Assembly: GCA_032717465.1 (NCBI GenBank)
Contig: CM064732.1
Coordinates: 24,221,067 to 24,285,066 of the forward strand
DNA: 64,000 nucleotides
Reading direction: 5' to 3'
DNA from: Coenobita brevimanus
Lineage: Eukaryota; Arthropoda; Malacostraca; Decapoda; Coenobitidae
A model generated the notes under the pieces. The model had not been told where the DNA came from. It saw nothing but the letters and a program-made list of their open reading frames with translations, and searched no databases. The position numbers and the translations under genes are program-made. Positions 35,641 through 46,330 of this stretch are shown in pieces. Every line of letters begins with the position of its first letter. Positions within the stretch are counted from its first letter, which is position 1.

Positions 35641-36520
35641 GTTGGCCATAACCATTACATATGAGTTATGACTAATGACGGAGCACTTTTACCCTGCAGG
35701 GATACCAAGGCAATTATTTCACTCATGGAGAGGAGACCATATTTCCCAAGTAAATGACTGTGATATTGAATTAATGATTTTGCGTGCCGAGATCTGATTT
35801 TTCCAAAAATGCAGAAATGAGGCTTACGGTAGCATCTTTTAAGGCTACAGCACTCCTCTCAAAAGTACCAAGGCAATTATTTCACTCTATGACGACGGGC
35901 GAGCAGGGTTGCCAACAGATAGTTTTGCCAGCCCGCGACAGACAGCTGTTGAAAACCACGACATACGCATCAAAAGTAGCCCAAACACATCATCCAGTAA
36001 AATATCTCCTTTCATCCCCTCATCGATCGTAAAAATCTTTGTACACTGGAATATAGCTGTAGGATCTGTAGGTTCTGTGTATGCATAAACCCTTCATTGT
36101 AACAGAATTATTAAAAGTCCAGACTTAGAATAATAATGATGCTTTACTTTGAAAGTACATTATAAATTATGAAGACGAGTAACATTTACTTGTTAAAAAA
36201 GGATGTGTCATGCCTGAACCAATTTCATAAAAATGTAAAATGATAATCATTTTCCCACTGCAGTTTCAACATAGCCAAAAAATGTATTTTTTGCCATATT
36301 TCTTGCTTGATGTAACGTGCATAGTATACCAAATAGTTAATATCTGATTAATTGCGAGTACTAAAAGCATCCGTCATGGAGAGGGGACCATATTTCCCAA
36401 GTAAATGATTGTGATATTGAATTAACAATTATCCGTGCCAAGATCTGATTTTTCCAAAGATGCAGAAATGAGGCTTATGGTAATATCCTTTAAGGCCACG
36501 GCACTCTTCTCAAAAGTAGG
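35641..36520. repeat. Unassigned DNA with a 144-bp direct repeat
   Basis: 35724-35867 and 36375-36518 are about 90% identical 144-base direct copies (both from catggagagg.gacc to ctcaaaagta). In addition, accaaggcaattatttcactc occurs at about 35704 and 35867, forming the borders of the first copy, so the unit was duplicated locally before being repeated. No coding capacity. Confidence 0.75.
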
Positions 36521-38500
36521 ACAACTTTTTTTTTTTAATGCGAGGAAGAAGGAACCAAAGGCCATGAGCCCGCAATAAAAGTTCCCTCCAAGAGAAAAAC
36601 AAAATACAAGAGAGAGCCAAATTCAAGATCCATTCATTTCGAGATGCCTGGACACACTGCGTTTGAAAGACTGGAGATTATAGGCAGCAGGAAATACAGA
36701 CAGAGGGAGTCAGTTACAGAGTTGACCTGTTGCATAAATGAAGGAATGGAAGTAACGGTTAACTCTTGCATTAGAGAGTTGGACAGAAAAGGGATGAGAG
36801 TTTGCTGCTAGACGGGTGCTAAGCGTCCATCGTAGAGGTTGAGGAATGCATGCAGACAGTTCAGAGGAGCAGTGACCATTAAAGTAGCGATAGAAAAGAG
36901 ATAAAGATGCAACAGTGTGGCGAAGAGACAGAGGTTGAAGGGAGTCAGTAAGAGGGGGAGAGTTAATGAGACGAAAAGCCTTTGACTCCACTCTATTGAG
37001 AAGAGCTGTATGTGGGGAGCCTCCCCACACATGAGCGTTGTGCTCCACACAGGGGCGGATAAAACCCCTGTATAGAGTCAACAATTGTGCAGGAGTAATG
37101 AAAAGAACGGAGTCGGCTTAGCACATCCAATCTCTTGGAAGCAGATTTTACAAGATATGTAATATGATCTTTCCAAGATAAGTTCCGAGTAAATGAAACC
37201 CCAAGCATGTTCAAGGATGATGCAGGATTAAGCTGAATATTATTAAACATTAGTGGGTATACCTGTGGAAGATTTTGACGGGTTGATAGGTGTAAGAACC
37301 GAGTCTTAGATGCATTAAAAACAACAAGATTATTTTTACTCCAATCAGAGACACGAGCCAAGTCAGACATTAGGTGTGCCATAGCCTCATTCCTTGTTTG
37401 TTGAAGTAACTGCTGAGATGGGCGTTACGGGAACCGAATGGAAAGGTTAAAGGTGGAGTCATCAGTGTATGAGTGGATAGGATTAGATGTACAGCTTAGA
37501 AGGTCATTGATGAATAAAAGGAAGAGAGTTGGTGATAGGACAGAGCCCTGAGGAACACCACTGTTGATAGATCTAGGAGAAGAACGATGGCCGTCTACAA
37601 CAGCGGCTATAGAACGACCAGAAAGGAAGCTAGCGATGAAGGCACAGATAGAAGGATGGAAACTGTAAGAGGGCAGTTTGGAAATTAAAGATTTATGCCA
37701 GACTCGATCGAAAGCCTTTGAGATGTCAATTGCAATGGTAAAGCTTTCGCCAAAGTCCCGAAAGGAGGATGACCTGGAGTCTGAAAGGTAGGTGAGAAGA
37801 TTGCCAGTGGAGCGTCCCTGACAGAACCCGTACTGATGATCAGAAAGAAGGTTGTGATCGGAAAGATGCCTTAAAATTTTTCTATTGAGAATTGACTCTA
37901 AAACTTTTGAAATACAGGACGTTAAAGCAATTGGCCGATCGTTGGAGGGTTGGGAGTGGTCACCCTTCTTTGGGACTGGCTGAATGAGAGCAAACTTCCA
38001 GCACGAAGGAAAGGTACAAGTTGACAGGCAAAGGTGAAAGAGTTTGCCTAGGCAGGGTGTTAGCACAGAAGCACAGTTCTTGAGAACAACAGGAGGGACT
38101 CCATCAGGCCTTGTTAGTATTGAGGCCAGTGATGGCAGAAAATACATCAGCTGAAGAAATTTTAATGTCAGCCATGAGGAAGTCAGAGGCGGGAAGTGAT
38201 GGAGGAACAGCACTGGAATCGTCTAAGGCGGAATTGGAGGAGAAAGTCTGTGCGAAGAGATCTGGTTTATCCATAGAAGAAATAACTACAGAACCATCAG
38301 AGTAGAAAAGAGGAGGGAAGGATGATGATGAAAGGTTTTTGGCAAGGTGCCAGAAGGAGCGGGAAGAATTCGAGTTGGAGAGTTGAGAGCATTTAGTACG
38401 GATGAAATTATTTTTAGTAGAGCGAAGAACAGACTTAGCATGATTCCGGGCAGAAACGTAAAGATGATGTGATTCAGGGGTGGGTTGGCTCTGGTATCTT
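36521..38500 (-). mobile_element. Jockey-like LINE copy 2, 5' truncated, RT well preserved
   Basis: Minus-strand element ending in poly-A (T-run at 36526-36537) after ccttctt.ctcgcatt. It lacks the endonuclease. The RT frame spans 38213-37425: DGVPPVVLKNCASV, WKFALIQPVPKKGDHSQPSNDRP, DHQYGFCQGRSTGN, IAIDISKAFDRVWH (catalytic Asp), SGVPQGSVLSPTLFLLFINDLL and SYTDDSTF (YTDD instead of YADD). Tail pieces at 37382-36993 and 37084-36710 carry HLSTRQNLPQ, FTRNLSWKDHITYLV and HVWGGSPH. Copy 3 at 44073-44965 is very similar, implying recent activity of this family. A single frameshift near 38110 and others in the tail disable it. Confidence 0.8.
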
Positions 38501-38604
38501 TAGTAGGCTCTCTCCTGGGTGGGTAAACCGTGGTTGGAAACACTGTGGGCAAATGATGACTGAACACATGCGAATCCTGTCTTCCCCCCTCCCCCCCCTC
38601 TCTC

Positions 38605-38660
<56 letters not shown>

Positions 38661-38850
38661 ACAATACAGTACTACATTTACTGGTGAAGAGAAAGTAAAA
38701 GATATATATGAGTATTATTTAAGGAATTATCATTCTTTAGATGGTGATGGTAATGGTGGTGATGATAAAAAGAAATTTTTATTTTTCTGATTGTTGGTTG
38801 TACCGTTGTTGTTGTCTCGATTATGAAAAATTTATCTATTGTGAGAGGAG
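38501..38850. repeat. (CT)n microsatellite and spacer
   Basis: C-run then (CT)n at 38599-38655 with one TG interruption. The rest is unassigned. Confidence 0.9.
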
Positions 38851-40165
38851 GCAGAGAAAAAGAGGTGTGTGGTAATCACAAGGGGGATTTGTCTTCTTAG
38901 TGTAACAGGAAAGTATATGGTAGGATATTTATTGACATAGTTAGGGAAAGAACAGAAATTTGTAGGAGAAAAGCATATAGCTTTTATGAATGGAATGAGG
39001 TTGTGTGGATCAGATATTCACCCTAAGTTGTATAGTAGAAAAGTTTCTAGACCAGGGAATGAAGTTGTATGTGGCCTTCATGGATTTGCAGAAAGCATAT
39101 GTCAGAGTGGATAGACATGGAATGTGGAAAATATTAAGAATATATGGAGAAACTGTTGAATGCCGAGAAGAATATGTATAAGGGCGCTTGTGTTGCTGTG
39201 CGTGTGGGTGATGAACAGAGTTAATTTTTCTATCTGAATGTTGGACTGAATCAGAGATTTGTCATATCCTCATGGTTGTTCAATGTGTATATGGGTGGAG
39301 TTATAAAAGAGATACAAGGCAGGACAGCGGATGTTGGAGCGGCCCTAATGAGGGAAGGGAGCATTTGGAAACCTGTTCTGTTGTTTGCTGATGGTACAGT
39401 ATTGCTAAAAGAAGACGAAGAGGAACTGCAAGGCTTGTTGGATGAGTTTGGGAGAGACTGTAAGAAACTTAATCTAAAGGTGAATGTAGGGAAGAGTAAA
39501 GTTTTGATCTTCGAGAGAAATGAAGTCACTGAATGCACAATGATGCTGGATGGTGAGGAAGTGGAAAGTGTGAATGCATTTAAGTACTTGGATAAGTAAC
39601 AATGGAAGATTAGAAGTAGTGCTTGAAAGGGAACAACAGGGAAGAAAGATTGCTGATTCTTTGAAAGCTGTGATAAGAAATAGGGAAGTGAGCATGAACG
39701 TAAAAAAAAAATAAAAAGTCGCTGCATAAAAGTATTGTGATACCAACTCTAACGTATGGAAGAGAAGCTTGGACCATATTGGAAGGACACGAATCAAGAG
39801 TGAGAGCAGTGGAAATGAGCTATTTAAGAGGAGCAAGTGGAGTTACATGGAGTGGCAGAGTGACAAATGAGAAAGTGAAGAAGCGTTGTGATGTGGCTAT
39901 GGATGTGAAAGAAAATGTTAGGAGATATACACTGAGGTGACTTGGTCATGTGGAGAAGATGGAGAATGGAAGACTAACGTTTAGAGTGTATGTGTGAGAG
40001 CTGTGGTGGGGGAAAGGAAGGGGAGACCGAGGATGAAATACAGGGATGGAGTGGAGAAGTATATGGGAGAGAGGTGCGTGATTTGAGGACAGGGCAGCGT
40101 AATGGCAGGGGACAGGGCGACATGGAGGCGGCTTGTTTGTGGCGTCTGGCTGTAGACAAACAGAC
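38850..40165 (+). pseudogene. 5'-truncated copy of the RTE-like LINE
   Basis: Matches the 20795-22116 part of the intact RTE-like element. Readable segments: MFNVYMGGVIKEIQGRTADV and PVLLFADGTVLLKEDEEELQ (39276 on; catalytic FADD reads FADG), LNLKVNVGKSKVLIFER, and PTLTYGREAWTILEGHESRV with LGHVEKMENGRL. Many stops and frameshifts. Confidence 0.8.
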
Positions 40166-40397
40166 AGAGAGGAGGCGACCCAGTGAGAAGTCTTGTGACC
40201 CAGTTTGAAGAACCCTGGTCTTCGGCACTAATCTAGGTTTCTGCTATGTGTTCAACACAGCTTCGAATTCCCAAAAGGCGGCTGGAAGTTTTTTTGATCA
40301 TTTGTTGCGGGCAGAGGCGTCAGTTTTCCACCATTAGTTGTTCTGGACTATGGTAGCTTAGCTTCGGGCACTGTTCCTCAAACAGAGTAATATTAGA
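40166..40397. other. Spacer
   Basis: No feature recognised between the LINE tail and the SINE fragment. Confidence 0.4.
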
Positions 40398-40485
40398 CAT
40401 TTTTATTTGCCGTATTCTTGGTAGACTATACAGTCTGCTCCCTGAAGCCCAGCAGTCCTTCATTTCACAGGAAATGACACCACAC
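40398..40485 (-). mobile_element. SINE fragment, copy 3 (3' part)
   Basis: tttttatttgccg, cagtctgctccc, agcccagcagtcct and gacaccacac align with the 3' body of SINE copy 1 (27598-27680), same orientation on the minus strand. Head missing. It ends about 75 bases before the candidate exon at 40560. Confidence 0.6.
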
Positions 40486-40559
40486 ACCTTATATAACTAT
40501 TTTCCATTAATCGCTATTTACTGTCTCCTGCCATCTACATACATATTTCCATTCTGCAG

Positions 40560-40739
40560 ACGAAGTAAAGCTCAGGTGGAGGTAACTACGACAACAGCAA
40601 CACCCTCGACATCCACGACCAGCAGCAGCAGACAGATAGCAGAGGGCGGTGAACAGCAGGCGGCCTTCAACCAACATGCTTATCACAATTACCACTACTA
40701 CCAGCAACACCAGTCTTACCAGGAGGCCGCCAGCTACAG
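40560..40739 (+). CDS. Candidate internal exon, Gln/Tyr/His-rich tail
   Basis: 180 bases, open in phase 2 on entry and exit. The acceptor is catatttccattctgcag, and the downstream border ACAG/GCAAGA fits the rarer GC-AG donor class. Translated after the Gly completed from the LRR exon: RSKAQVEVTTTTATPSTSTT, then QQAAFNQHAYHNYHYYQQHQ and ends AASY plus a split Arg codon. Composition (CAG/CAC/TAC/ACC codons) and GC content differ sharply from the repeats around it. Domain-free low-complexity tails are common in cytoplasmic regions. Alternatively the frame reads through to a stop at 40828-40830 as a terminal exon. Joining to the LRR-Ig exon is inference from strand and phase. Confidence 0.55.
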
Positions 40740-41432
40740 GCAAGATTACATAACGTTCCAAAGTTTTGGTGACTTGCATAACAACGTGGCCAAATTTAAG
40801 ACATTGCAAAACATAGCAATAGTTGTGTAATTCATAACTCGGTCACTTTATGTTTGGTGTTTTGCGGATTCCTATAGTAATATAGGAAATAATCAAACTG
40901 CTAATGAATCTGGTAGTGCTTGTGTAGGTTATGCAATGGAAAACTCGAAACATTTCTGCCTGAATGTTGTCACCATCAATAATATAAATAAAAAAGTTTC
41001 CGGCTAGTCTATTTCTGGATGAAGCTGTTAAAACAGTATTTTCAGCCATATTACCACAATTTCATCTTTTTGTAATATTGATAACATAAGCTAACAGTGC
41101 ATTATTTTCTATAGCCTAGTTTCCTCAGTCACAATATCATTGGTATTTCGATTATTATTAGTTCACTTGTATTGGCTTCGTAGATAGATGGTAGGTAGAT
41201 AGATAAATACTCAGCGCAGTGCTGTATATACACTTTCCATTTAGCTACGTTTTAGTAATATAACACGTTTCATTTACCCCATTCATTATATCAAATTCAT
41301 TATTTTTATTTCATTGTCTCTCTAACTCATCAATAAATGCGCCCTCTAGGGTACTTTTTCTCTTTTTAGTTTTAACATTGAACTCGGTCAGGTCACTGTT
41401 TTTGTGTGAGTCCATCAGACACACGGTCAGCC
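40740..41432. other. Candidate intron, unassigned
   Basis: AT-rich, no family recognised. Short GATA-like tract at about 41182-41207. Confidence 0.4.
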
Positions 41433-41490
41433 CTGAGTGAAGGATTATCTTACATTCATCCCTGAGTGAAGGATTATCTTACATTCTTAA
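41433..41490. repeat. 29-bp tandem duplication
   Basis: ccctgagtgaaggattatct and the next nine bases occur twice in direct succession. Confidence 0.9.
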
Positions 41491-41805
41491 GTTCATCACT
41501 TTCTTACGATAACTCACTGTCTTTTCCTGAAACTGGATAATTAAATGTTCAGAGTTTTTCGAATTAAACGGGTTTGATATAGGCTTCATAAATTTCTTTA
41601 CCATTTTTTTCAAAGCTGAATATAATCGTCTTGTGGCAGCAAGACGCCAGCGAGTTTTAAGATTTAACAAAGCTTCCTCATCACCTACACATCCCTCTGC
41701 CACTCACCCAACACCTTCATTACAGTCATGCACAATTTTAGGTTTTATCTATCTTCCGACTAATTTACTCAGCTCCGGAATCATAACTAGCAGAGAAGGG
41801 CTTAA

Positions 41806-42200
41806 CCCATTGGCTCCCAGAGTGACTGTGCGAGGAATTTTGCTGGAAGGGTGCTAGGCGTACCGCCCTCCGCGTGTCGGCTCATAGTCACGAAGCTCAT
41901 AGATCCCTTCCCCAGAGTTCCCTTCTTAATTAAAGTTTGAAAATGCCAAGCTCCGACCTATATTGAGGACACTGGGCGCCAGTGGGATAAAGTAACTGAT
42001 AGATTTGCCAGCGTTTAACTGATTGGCTCCCAGAGTGACTGTGCGAGGAATTTTTGCTGGAAGGGTGCTCGGCGTACCCCTCTCCACCTGTCGGCTCATA
42101 GTCGCGAAGCTCATAGGTCCCTTCCCCAGGGTTCCCTTCTTCATTAAATTTTGAAAATGCCCATTTCCGACCTATATTGAAGACACTGGGCGCTAATGTG
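41806..42200. mobile_element. piggyBac-like MITE, dimer-like
   Basis: Flanked by TTAA (41802-41805 and 42201-42204). Termini CCCATTGGCTCCCAG and, inverted, CACATTAGCGCCCAG pair at most positions. The interior is two tandem copies of a unit (period 213 bases; each starts ttggctcccagagtgactgt and ends near gacactgggcgc), and remnants of internal TTAA-like junctions lie at about 41970-42025. No coding capacity. Confidence 0.7.
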
Positions 42201-42392
42201 TTAATGAAAGCTACATCAAACCATCCACTTCGAGAAGTAACCCGAAAACTGAATATAACGGGCTAATATCAAGAATGAAATACAACGTTGGTCATCTTGT
42301 TGCATAAGCTAACATCTTCCATACTTAATGCCTCCCTTATGCTGAATAAAATTTTATGGCGGTAGCAAGATGGATGTAAAATGAGTCATTGT

Positions 42393-42690
42393 CTATCTAT
42401 CTATCTATCTATTGCCAGACGCCACAATCCCGTAAGGGGTGGCCAGTTGACTTTGAGTTATTTGTTTTACGGGGAGGGGCACTAACCCTCCACCAACCCA
42501 CTTGCTGACACGTAGGGAGCACGTATGGTTTGGTTTTATGGTTACCACCGAGTTGTAAATGGTTTCTTGGCTTACAGGAAACCATTTGAGTTGTCACTTA
42601 ATGTAAAGTCACCTGTAAAGGATAGAAAAGCAATAAGAAGTGACAGGAAAGATGGGAGAAATAATCAGTAATGAGTATTGTTACTGTAAT
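42393..42690 (-). mobile_element. Non-autonomous element sharing the RTE LINE tail
   Basis: Reading the minus strand, the last ~50 bases (ggccacccc, acgggatt, ggcgtctgg, then GATA repeats, ending at 42393) match the 3' end of the intact RTE-like LINE (22086-22134). The preceding ~250 bases match the short element at 34540-34790 and not the LINE ORF. This is the arrangement of a short element that borrows a LINE 3' tail for mobilisation. Confidence 0.65.
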
Positions 42691-43153
42691 CATTTGACCA
42701 CGGTAGAACTTACACAACCTGAATATAATAGTCTGGCGGTACCGATATTGAACACAGGATGGTCGTCCTTTTACATCCCTTCTGGAAACTCATATTACGT
42801 TGTCTTTTGTGCTGCAGGGACGGCTCAAGTTTCTGGTGTTGGTGTAACAGACATACTGATTACCTCAAGAAATTAGTAAGCAATCATGTAAATAATAGGT
42901 GGAAAAGAAAAGCACACATAACAATGCGTTACAAGGTTACGGGAAGCAGAAATGATGCGAAGTAAACACTGGTAAAGGTCACTGAACCATTCCTAAAGCA
43001 GACGAGAATTCACAAGCAGAGTCACAAGCAGGACTCTTTATGTGGACTTTCATGTACAAAATCATCTGTCAATATATGAGACCCAGTAAATCCTGAATCA
43101 GTGAATAATTTTCCGCAACCAGTTTTTACAATGATCATCGCCGTTATTAACAG
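42691..43153. other. Candidate intron end, unassigned
   Basis: No family recognised. Ends at cgccgttattaacag, the proposed acceptor of the next exon. Confidence 0.4.
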
Positions 43154-43321
43154 ATCCTCGAGCGCACTGAACTTGGCCTTAAGTGAAGCAGCCTCCCACG
43201 CCTACTACGCCCATCTGCCCACCCATCCGCCTACCTGCCCACCCACCGGCTCCTCCCACACCCACCACCATCACCACCACCACCACCCACATGCACTTCA
43301 CGATCTCATGCTTGTCTACAG
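43154..43321 (+). CDS. Candidate internal exon, His-rich tail
   Basis: 168 bases, phase 2 on entry and exit, with a perfect donor TACAG/GTGAGTTAT at 43322 and an acceptor ending cag at 43153. Translation after the split Arg codon: SSSALNLALSEAASHAYYAH, LPTHPPTCPPTGSSHTH, a run of eight His, then PHALHDLMLVY plus a split Arg codon. Codon use (GCC, CAC, ACC, CTG) is unlike the flanking AT-rich DNA. Strand and phase allow in-frame joining to the exon at 40560-40739. The function of the tail is unknown; a His run could bind metal or simply be low complexity. Confidence 0.6.
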
Positions 43322-43419
43322 GTGAGTTATATATTTCTGATGTACACAATTGACCTTAGACTTGTCAATTATGACTTGCCTCTTGTTCCTTCCATATAAA
43401 TGATGTATATTTGTTTTAT

Positions 43420-45450
43420 CGTCCCCATGGCTATTCAATGTGGATGATAATATAGTTAAGAGAATTGTTATTTCTCGAGCTCAGGAAAGTGAAATATGGA
43501 TGATAATAGTGTTGAATATCTCTCATGTGATGTATGCATATGATGCTGCGTTACTTGTTATATATACAAATAACCTTCGCAGACTGGATACAGTGTTTCG
43601 TGAGGCTCTGTCAATGTGTGATTTGAAAATCAGTACAGATACGAATAGGGCTGTGGTTTTTAAGGAAAAGAGTGACCCTCAGTGTGACGTGCTGATTGAT
43701 GGAGAGAGACTTGCCTTGGTTAATGAGCATGCACCGACAGGGGAAAAAAAAAAAGTACGACAAATGTAAAATGTAAGTTGTGAATAGAGTGGCTGAAGGA
43801 AGAAATGTGGTTGGTACTGTGAATGCCTTGATTCGAGGCAAAGGTGTAAGTATGAAGTCTACACGGAGATTGCATTAAATTGTCAGTACCCACATTTACA
43901 TATGGGTATGAAATTTTGATATAACATGGGTGTGAAAAATTGCCTGCAAGTGGATATGGGACTGTTGAGGAGTAAGTGTGGAGCGCGTGGAGATGACAGG
44001 ATAAGGAACAACTTGATTGCGAAAAGTGTGAAGTAAGGAAGTATATTGATTACAGGGTAGAAAAAGAGGATGCTTTTTTTTTTTTTTTTTTTTTAAATGC
44101 GAGGAAGAAGGAACCAAAGGCCATGAGCCGGCAGTAACAGTTCCCTCCAAGAGAAAAACAAAATACAATAGAGAGCCAAATTCAAGATCCGATCATTTTG
44201 AGATGCCTGGACACACTGCGTTTGAAAGACTGGAGATCATAGGCAACAGGAAATACAGATAGAGGGAGACAGTTCCAGAGCTGACCTGTTGCATAAATGA
44301 AAGACTGGGAGTAACGGTTAACTCTTGCATTAGAGAGTTGGACAGAAAAGGGATGAGAGTTTGCTGCCAGACGGGTGCTACGCGCCCGTCGTATAGGTGG
44401 AGGAATGCAAGCAGACAGTTCAGAGGAGCAGTGACCATTAAAGTAGCGATAGAAAAGAGATAAAGATGCAACAGTGCGGCGAAGAGACAGAGGTTGAAGG
44501 GAGTCAGTAAGAGGAGGAGAGTTAATGAGACGAAAAGCCTTTGACTCCACCCTATTGAGAAGAACTGTATGTGGGGAGCCTCCCCACACATGAGAGTTGT
44601 ACTCCACACAGGGGCGGATAAAACCCCTGTATAGAGTCAACAATTGTGCAGGGGTAAAGAAAGAGCGGAGTCGGCTTAGCACACCCAATCTCTTGGAAGC
44701 AGAATTTACAAGAGATGTAATATGATCTTTCCAAGATAAGTCCCGAGTAAATGAAACCCCAAGCATGTTCAAGGATGATGCAGGATTAAGCTGAATATTA
44801 TTAAACATTAATGGGTATGCCTGTGGAAGATTTTGTCTGGTTGATAGGTGTAAGAACTGAGTCTTAGATGCATTAAAGACAACCATATTATTTTTACCCT
44901 AGTCAGAGATACGAGCCAAGTCAGACATTAGGTGTGCCATAGCCTCATCCCTTGTTTCTTGATCATATGACCCTATGGGGAGAATGCATTAAGAAAAGGT
45001 AGTGAAATGAATGGATGTATGTGTGATTTAGAGGTGGGAATATGCGTAACAGGTCAAGAAAGTAAGGATGTGAAAGACGAATTTGTGAGAAAGAGAGGTG
45101 TAGTTGACGAAGCTATGGAAGTGTCAGAAGGTTAACCTGGGTGGATGAGGCATGTACGGTGAAGCACATGACAATAGTCATCCAGTTTTTACCTTGATTA
45201 TCAAAGGACTGACTCAGACTTTTGATGAGGCTCATCAAAAAAGGGAAAAAATACATGAGATATATGTGTCCATGTGAGGTGGAGGCAGGATTCGGGGGAC
45301 TTGAGTGATGTGTGAATGTGTGTATGGTCCATTCCCCTTGGGATGTTGGTAATTGTCCTTTCTCTACTGGGTCCTACCTCACTCCATTCTAAGGTGGAAA
45401 AAGAGGGTCGGGATGAAGATGATGATGTTGATGCTGATGATAACTACGAC
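43420..45450 (+). pseudogene. Decayed LINE (RTE superfamily) split by Jockey-like copy
   Basis: Before the insertion: SPWLFNVDDNIVKRIV, VMYAYDAALLVIYTNN (catalytic YADD-type box now YAYD), LDTVFREALSMCDLKIS and VAEGRNVVGTVNALIRGKG. After it (from about 44966) decayed coding then a 3' tail: gacttgagtgatg, gtatggtccattccc, ctcactccattctaaggtgg and a (GAT)n end at about 45448. The same tail recurs at 27465-27535 and 60841-61020. Confidence 0.65.
44073..44965 (-). mobile_element. Jockey-like LINE copy 3, 5' truncated
   Basis: Minus-strand 3' part of the same family as 36521-38500, with a poly-A tail (T-run 44074-44094). It keeps a continuous 234-codon frame (44886-44182): HLSTRQNLPQAYPLMFNNIQ, VSFTRDLSWKDHITSLV, TLYRGFIRPCVEYNSHVWGG and SFIYATGQLWNCLPLSVFP. 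This shows what the intact tail looks like. It is inserted in the RTE-type fragment. Roughly 95% identity with copy 2 by eye. Confidence 0.85.
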
Positions 45451-45829
45451 TCTGGGCGTACATTGGTCTTTTATTTGTTTTATGCATTGTCTGTGCATAT
45501 TAGACCGGACATAGGCAATACCCATAAAATCTAATTTGGCCCGTGTAACAAGAGTTCAGTACTAAAATATGATATTAGTCACTAAGAATTGCCATGGAAA
45601 CGATGTAAAGCAGTAGCTAGGTCTTTTTCTACCTCTGATCTGCGTGATATAAGATGCAAAAGAACAACAATGTGGCCCAAGTTAAAGCAGTATAGTAAGT
45701 TAGGGAGGGTGTCCTCTAGCTGAAAAATGTATGAGCATATTATACGAAAAGACTTGATAAATCCATCGACTTCACATCCATTTGAACAATAAACACAACA
45801 ACAACAAGCAAGGAGGTGGTGGTAATGGA
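45451..45829. other. Unassigned
   Basis: No gene or family recognised. Confidence 0.4.
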
Positions 45830-46000
45830 GTGGATTGAGTATTGGGCTTAGAACTGAGGCCGCCGGTTGTAACTCTACTGTTCCATGATGGATCTTAAAG
45901 ACTTGAATTTGATATGGCCCCATTCACGACTCTTCATTACTTCATTATTCTTCATGCAGCATGCCATAAAAACATCCCCACTAATATAATAACTCTACAT
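45830..46000 (+). mobile_element. SINE-like fragment, copy 4, degraded
   Basis: gtggattgagtattggg and ccgccggttgtaactc occupy A-box-like and B-box-like positions. They are followed by cttaaagacttgaattt and atgccataaaaacatcccc, then actaata, in the order of the SINE body at 32760-32845. Weakly conserved. Confidence 0.4.
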
Positions 46001-46330
46001 CCGAAAATTATATCCCTTTAGTTCGTCCATCTTAACTTGACGAATCCTTTTGTAGCATTTTTCCGGTAATGCAGCGACAGAATATGAACATACATTAGCT
46101 CTACATCTTTTGCGTAACACTTCAGCACGACTAGCATCAGTGTCGAATGTTGATTTATCGTTGCATAGTATTCAATGTGACCAGATGATAATTTCAGACC
46201 AGGTTAAAATGGACAGAGTATAATATATCTTATTGGAGATGATGGGCATATTTTCCACTCTTACAAGATCTAGGAAACTATTCTTCAATTAATGTATGTT
46301 AAGTGGAGTACTGAGCTTCACACTGACCTG
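46001..46330. other. Unassigned
   Basis: No gene or family recognised. Confidence 0.4.

Noticed and set aside
40474..40830. Reading 40474-40830 as one uninterrupted small gene
   Set aside because: The part before 40560 is SINE remnant plus a polypyrimidine tract, and the part after 40739 drops in GC. A bounded exon explains it better, although a terminal exon ending at 40830 cannot be excluded.
45316..45534. 72-codon frame ending in an Asp-rich run
   Set aside because: It is the 3' tail of a LINE, with (GAT)n translated as Asp. The same tail recurs at two other sites.
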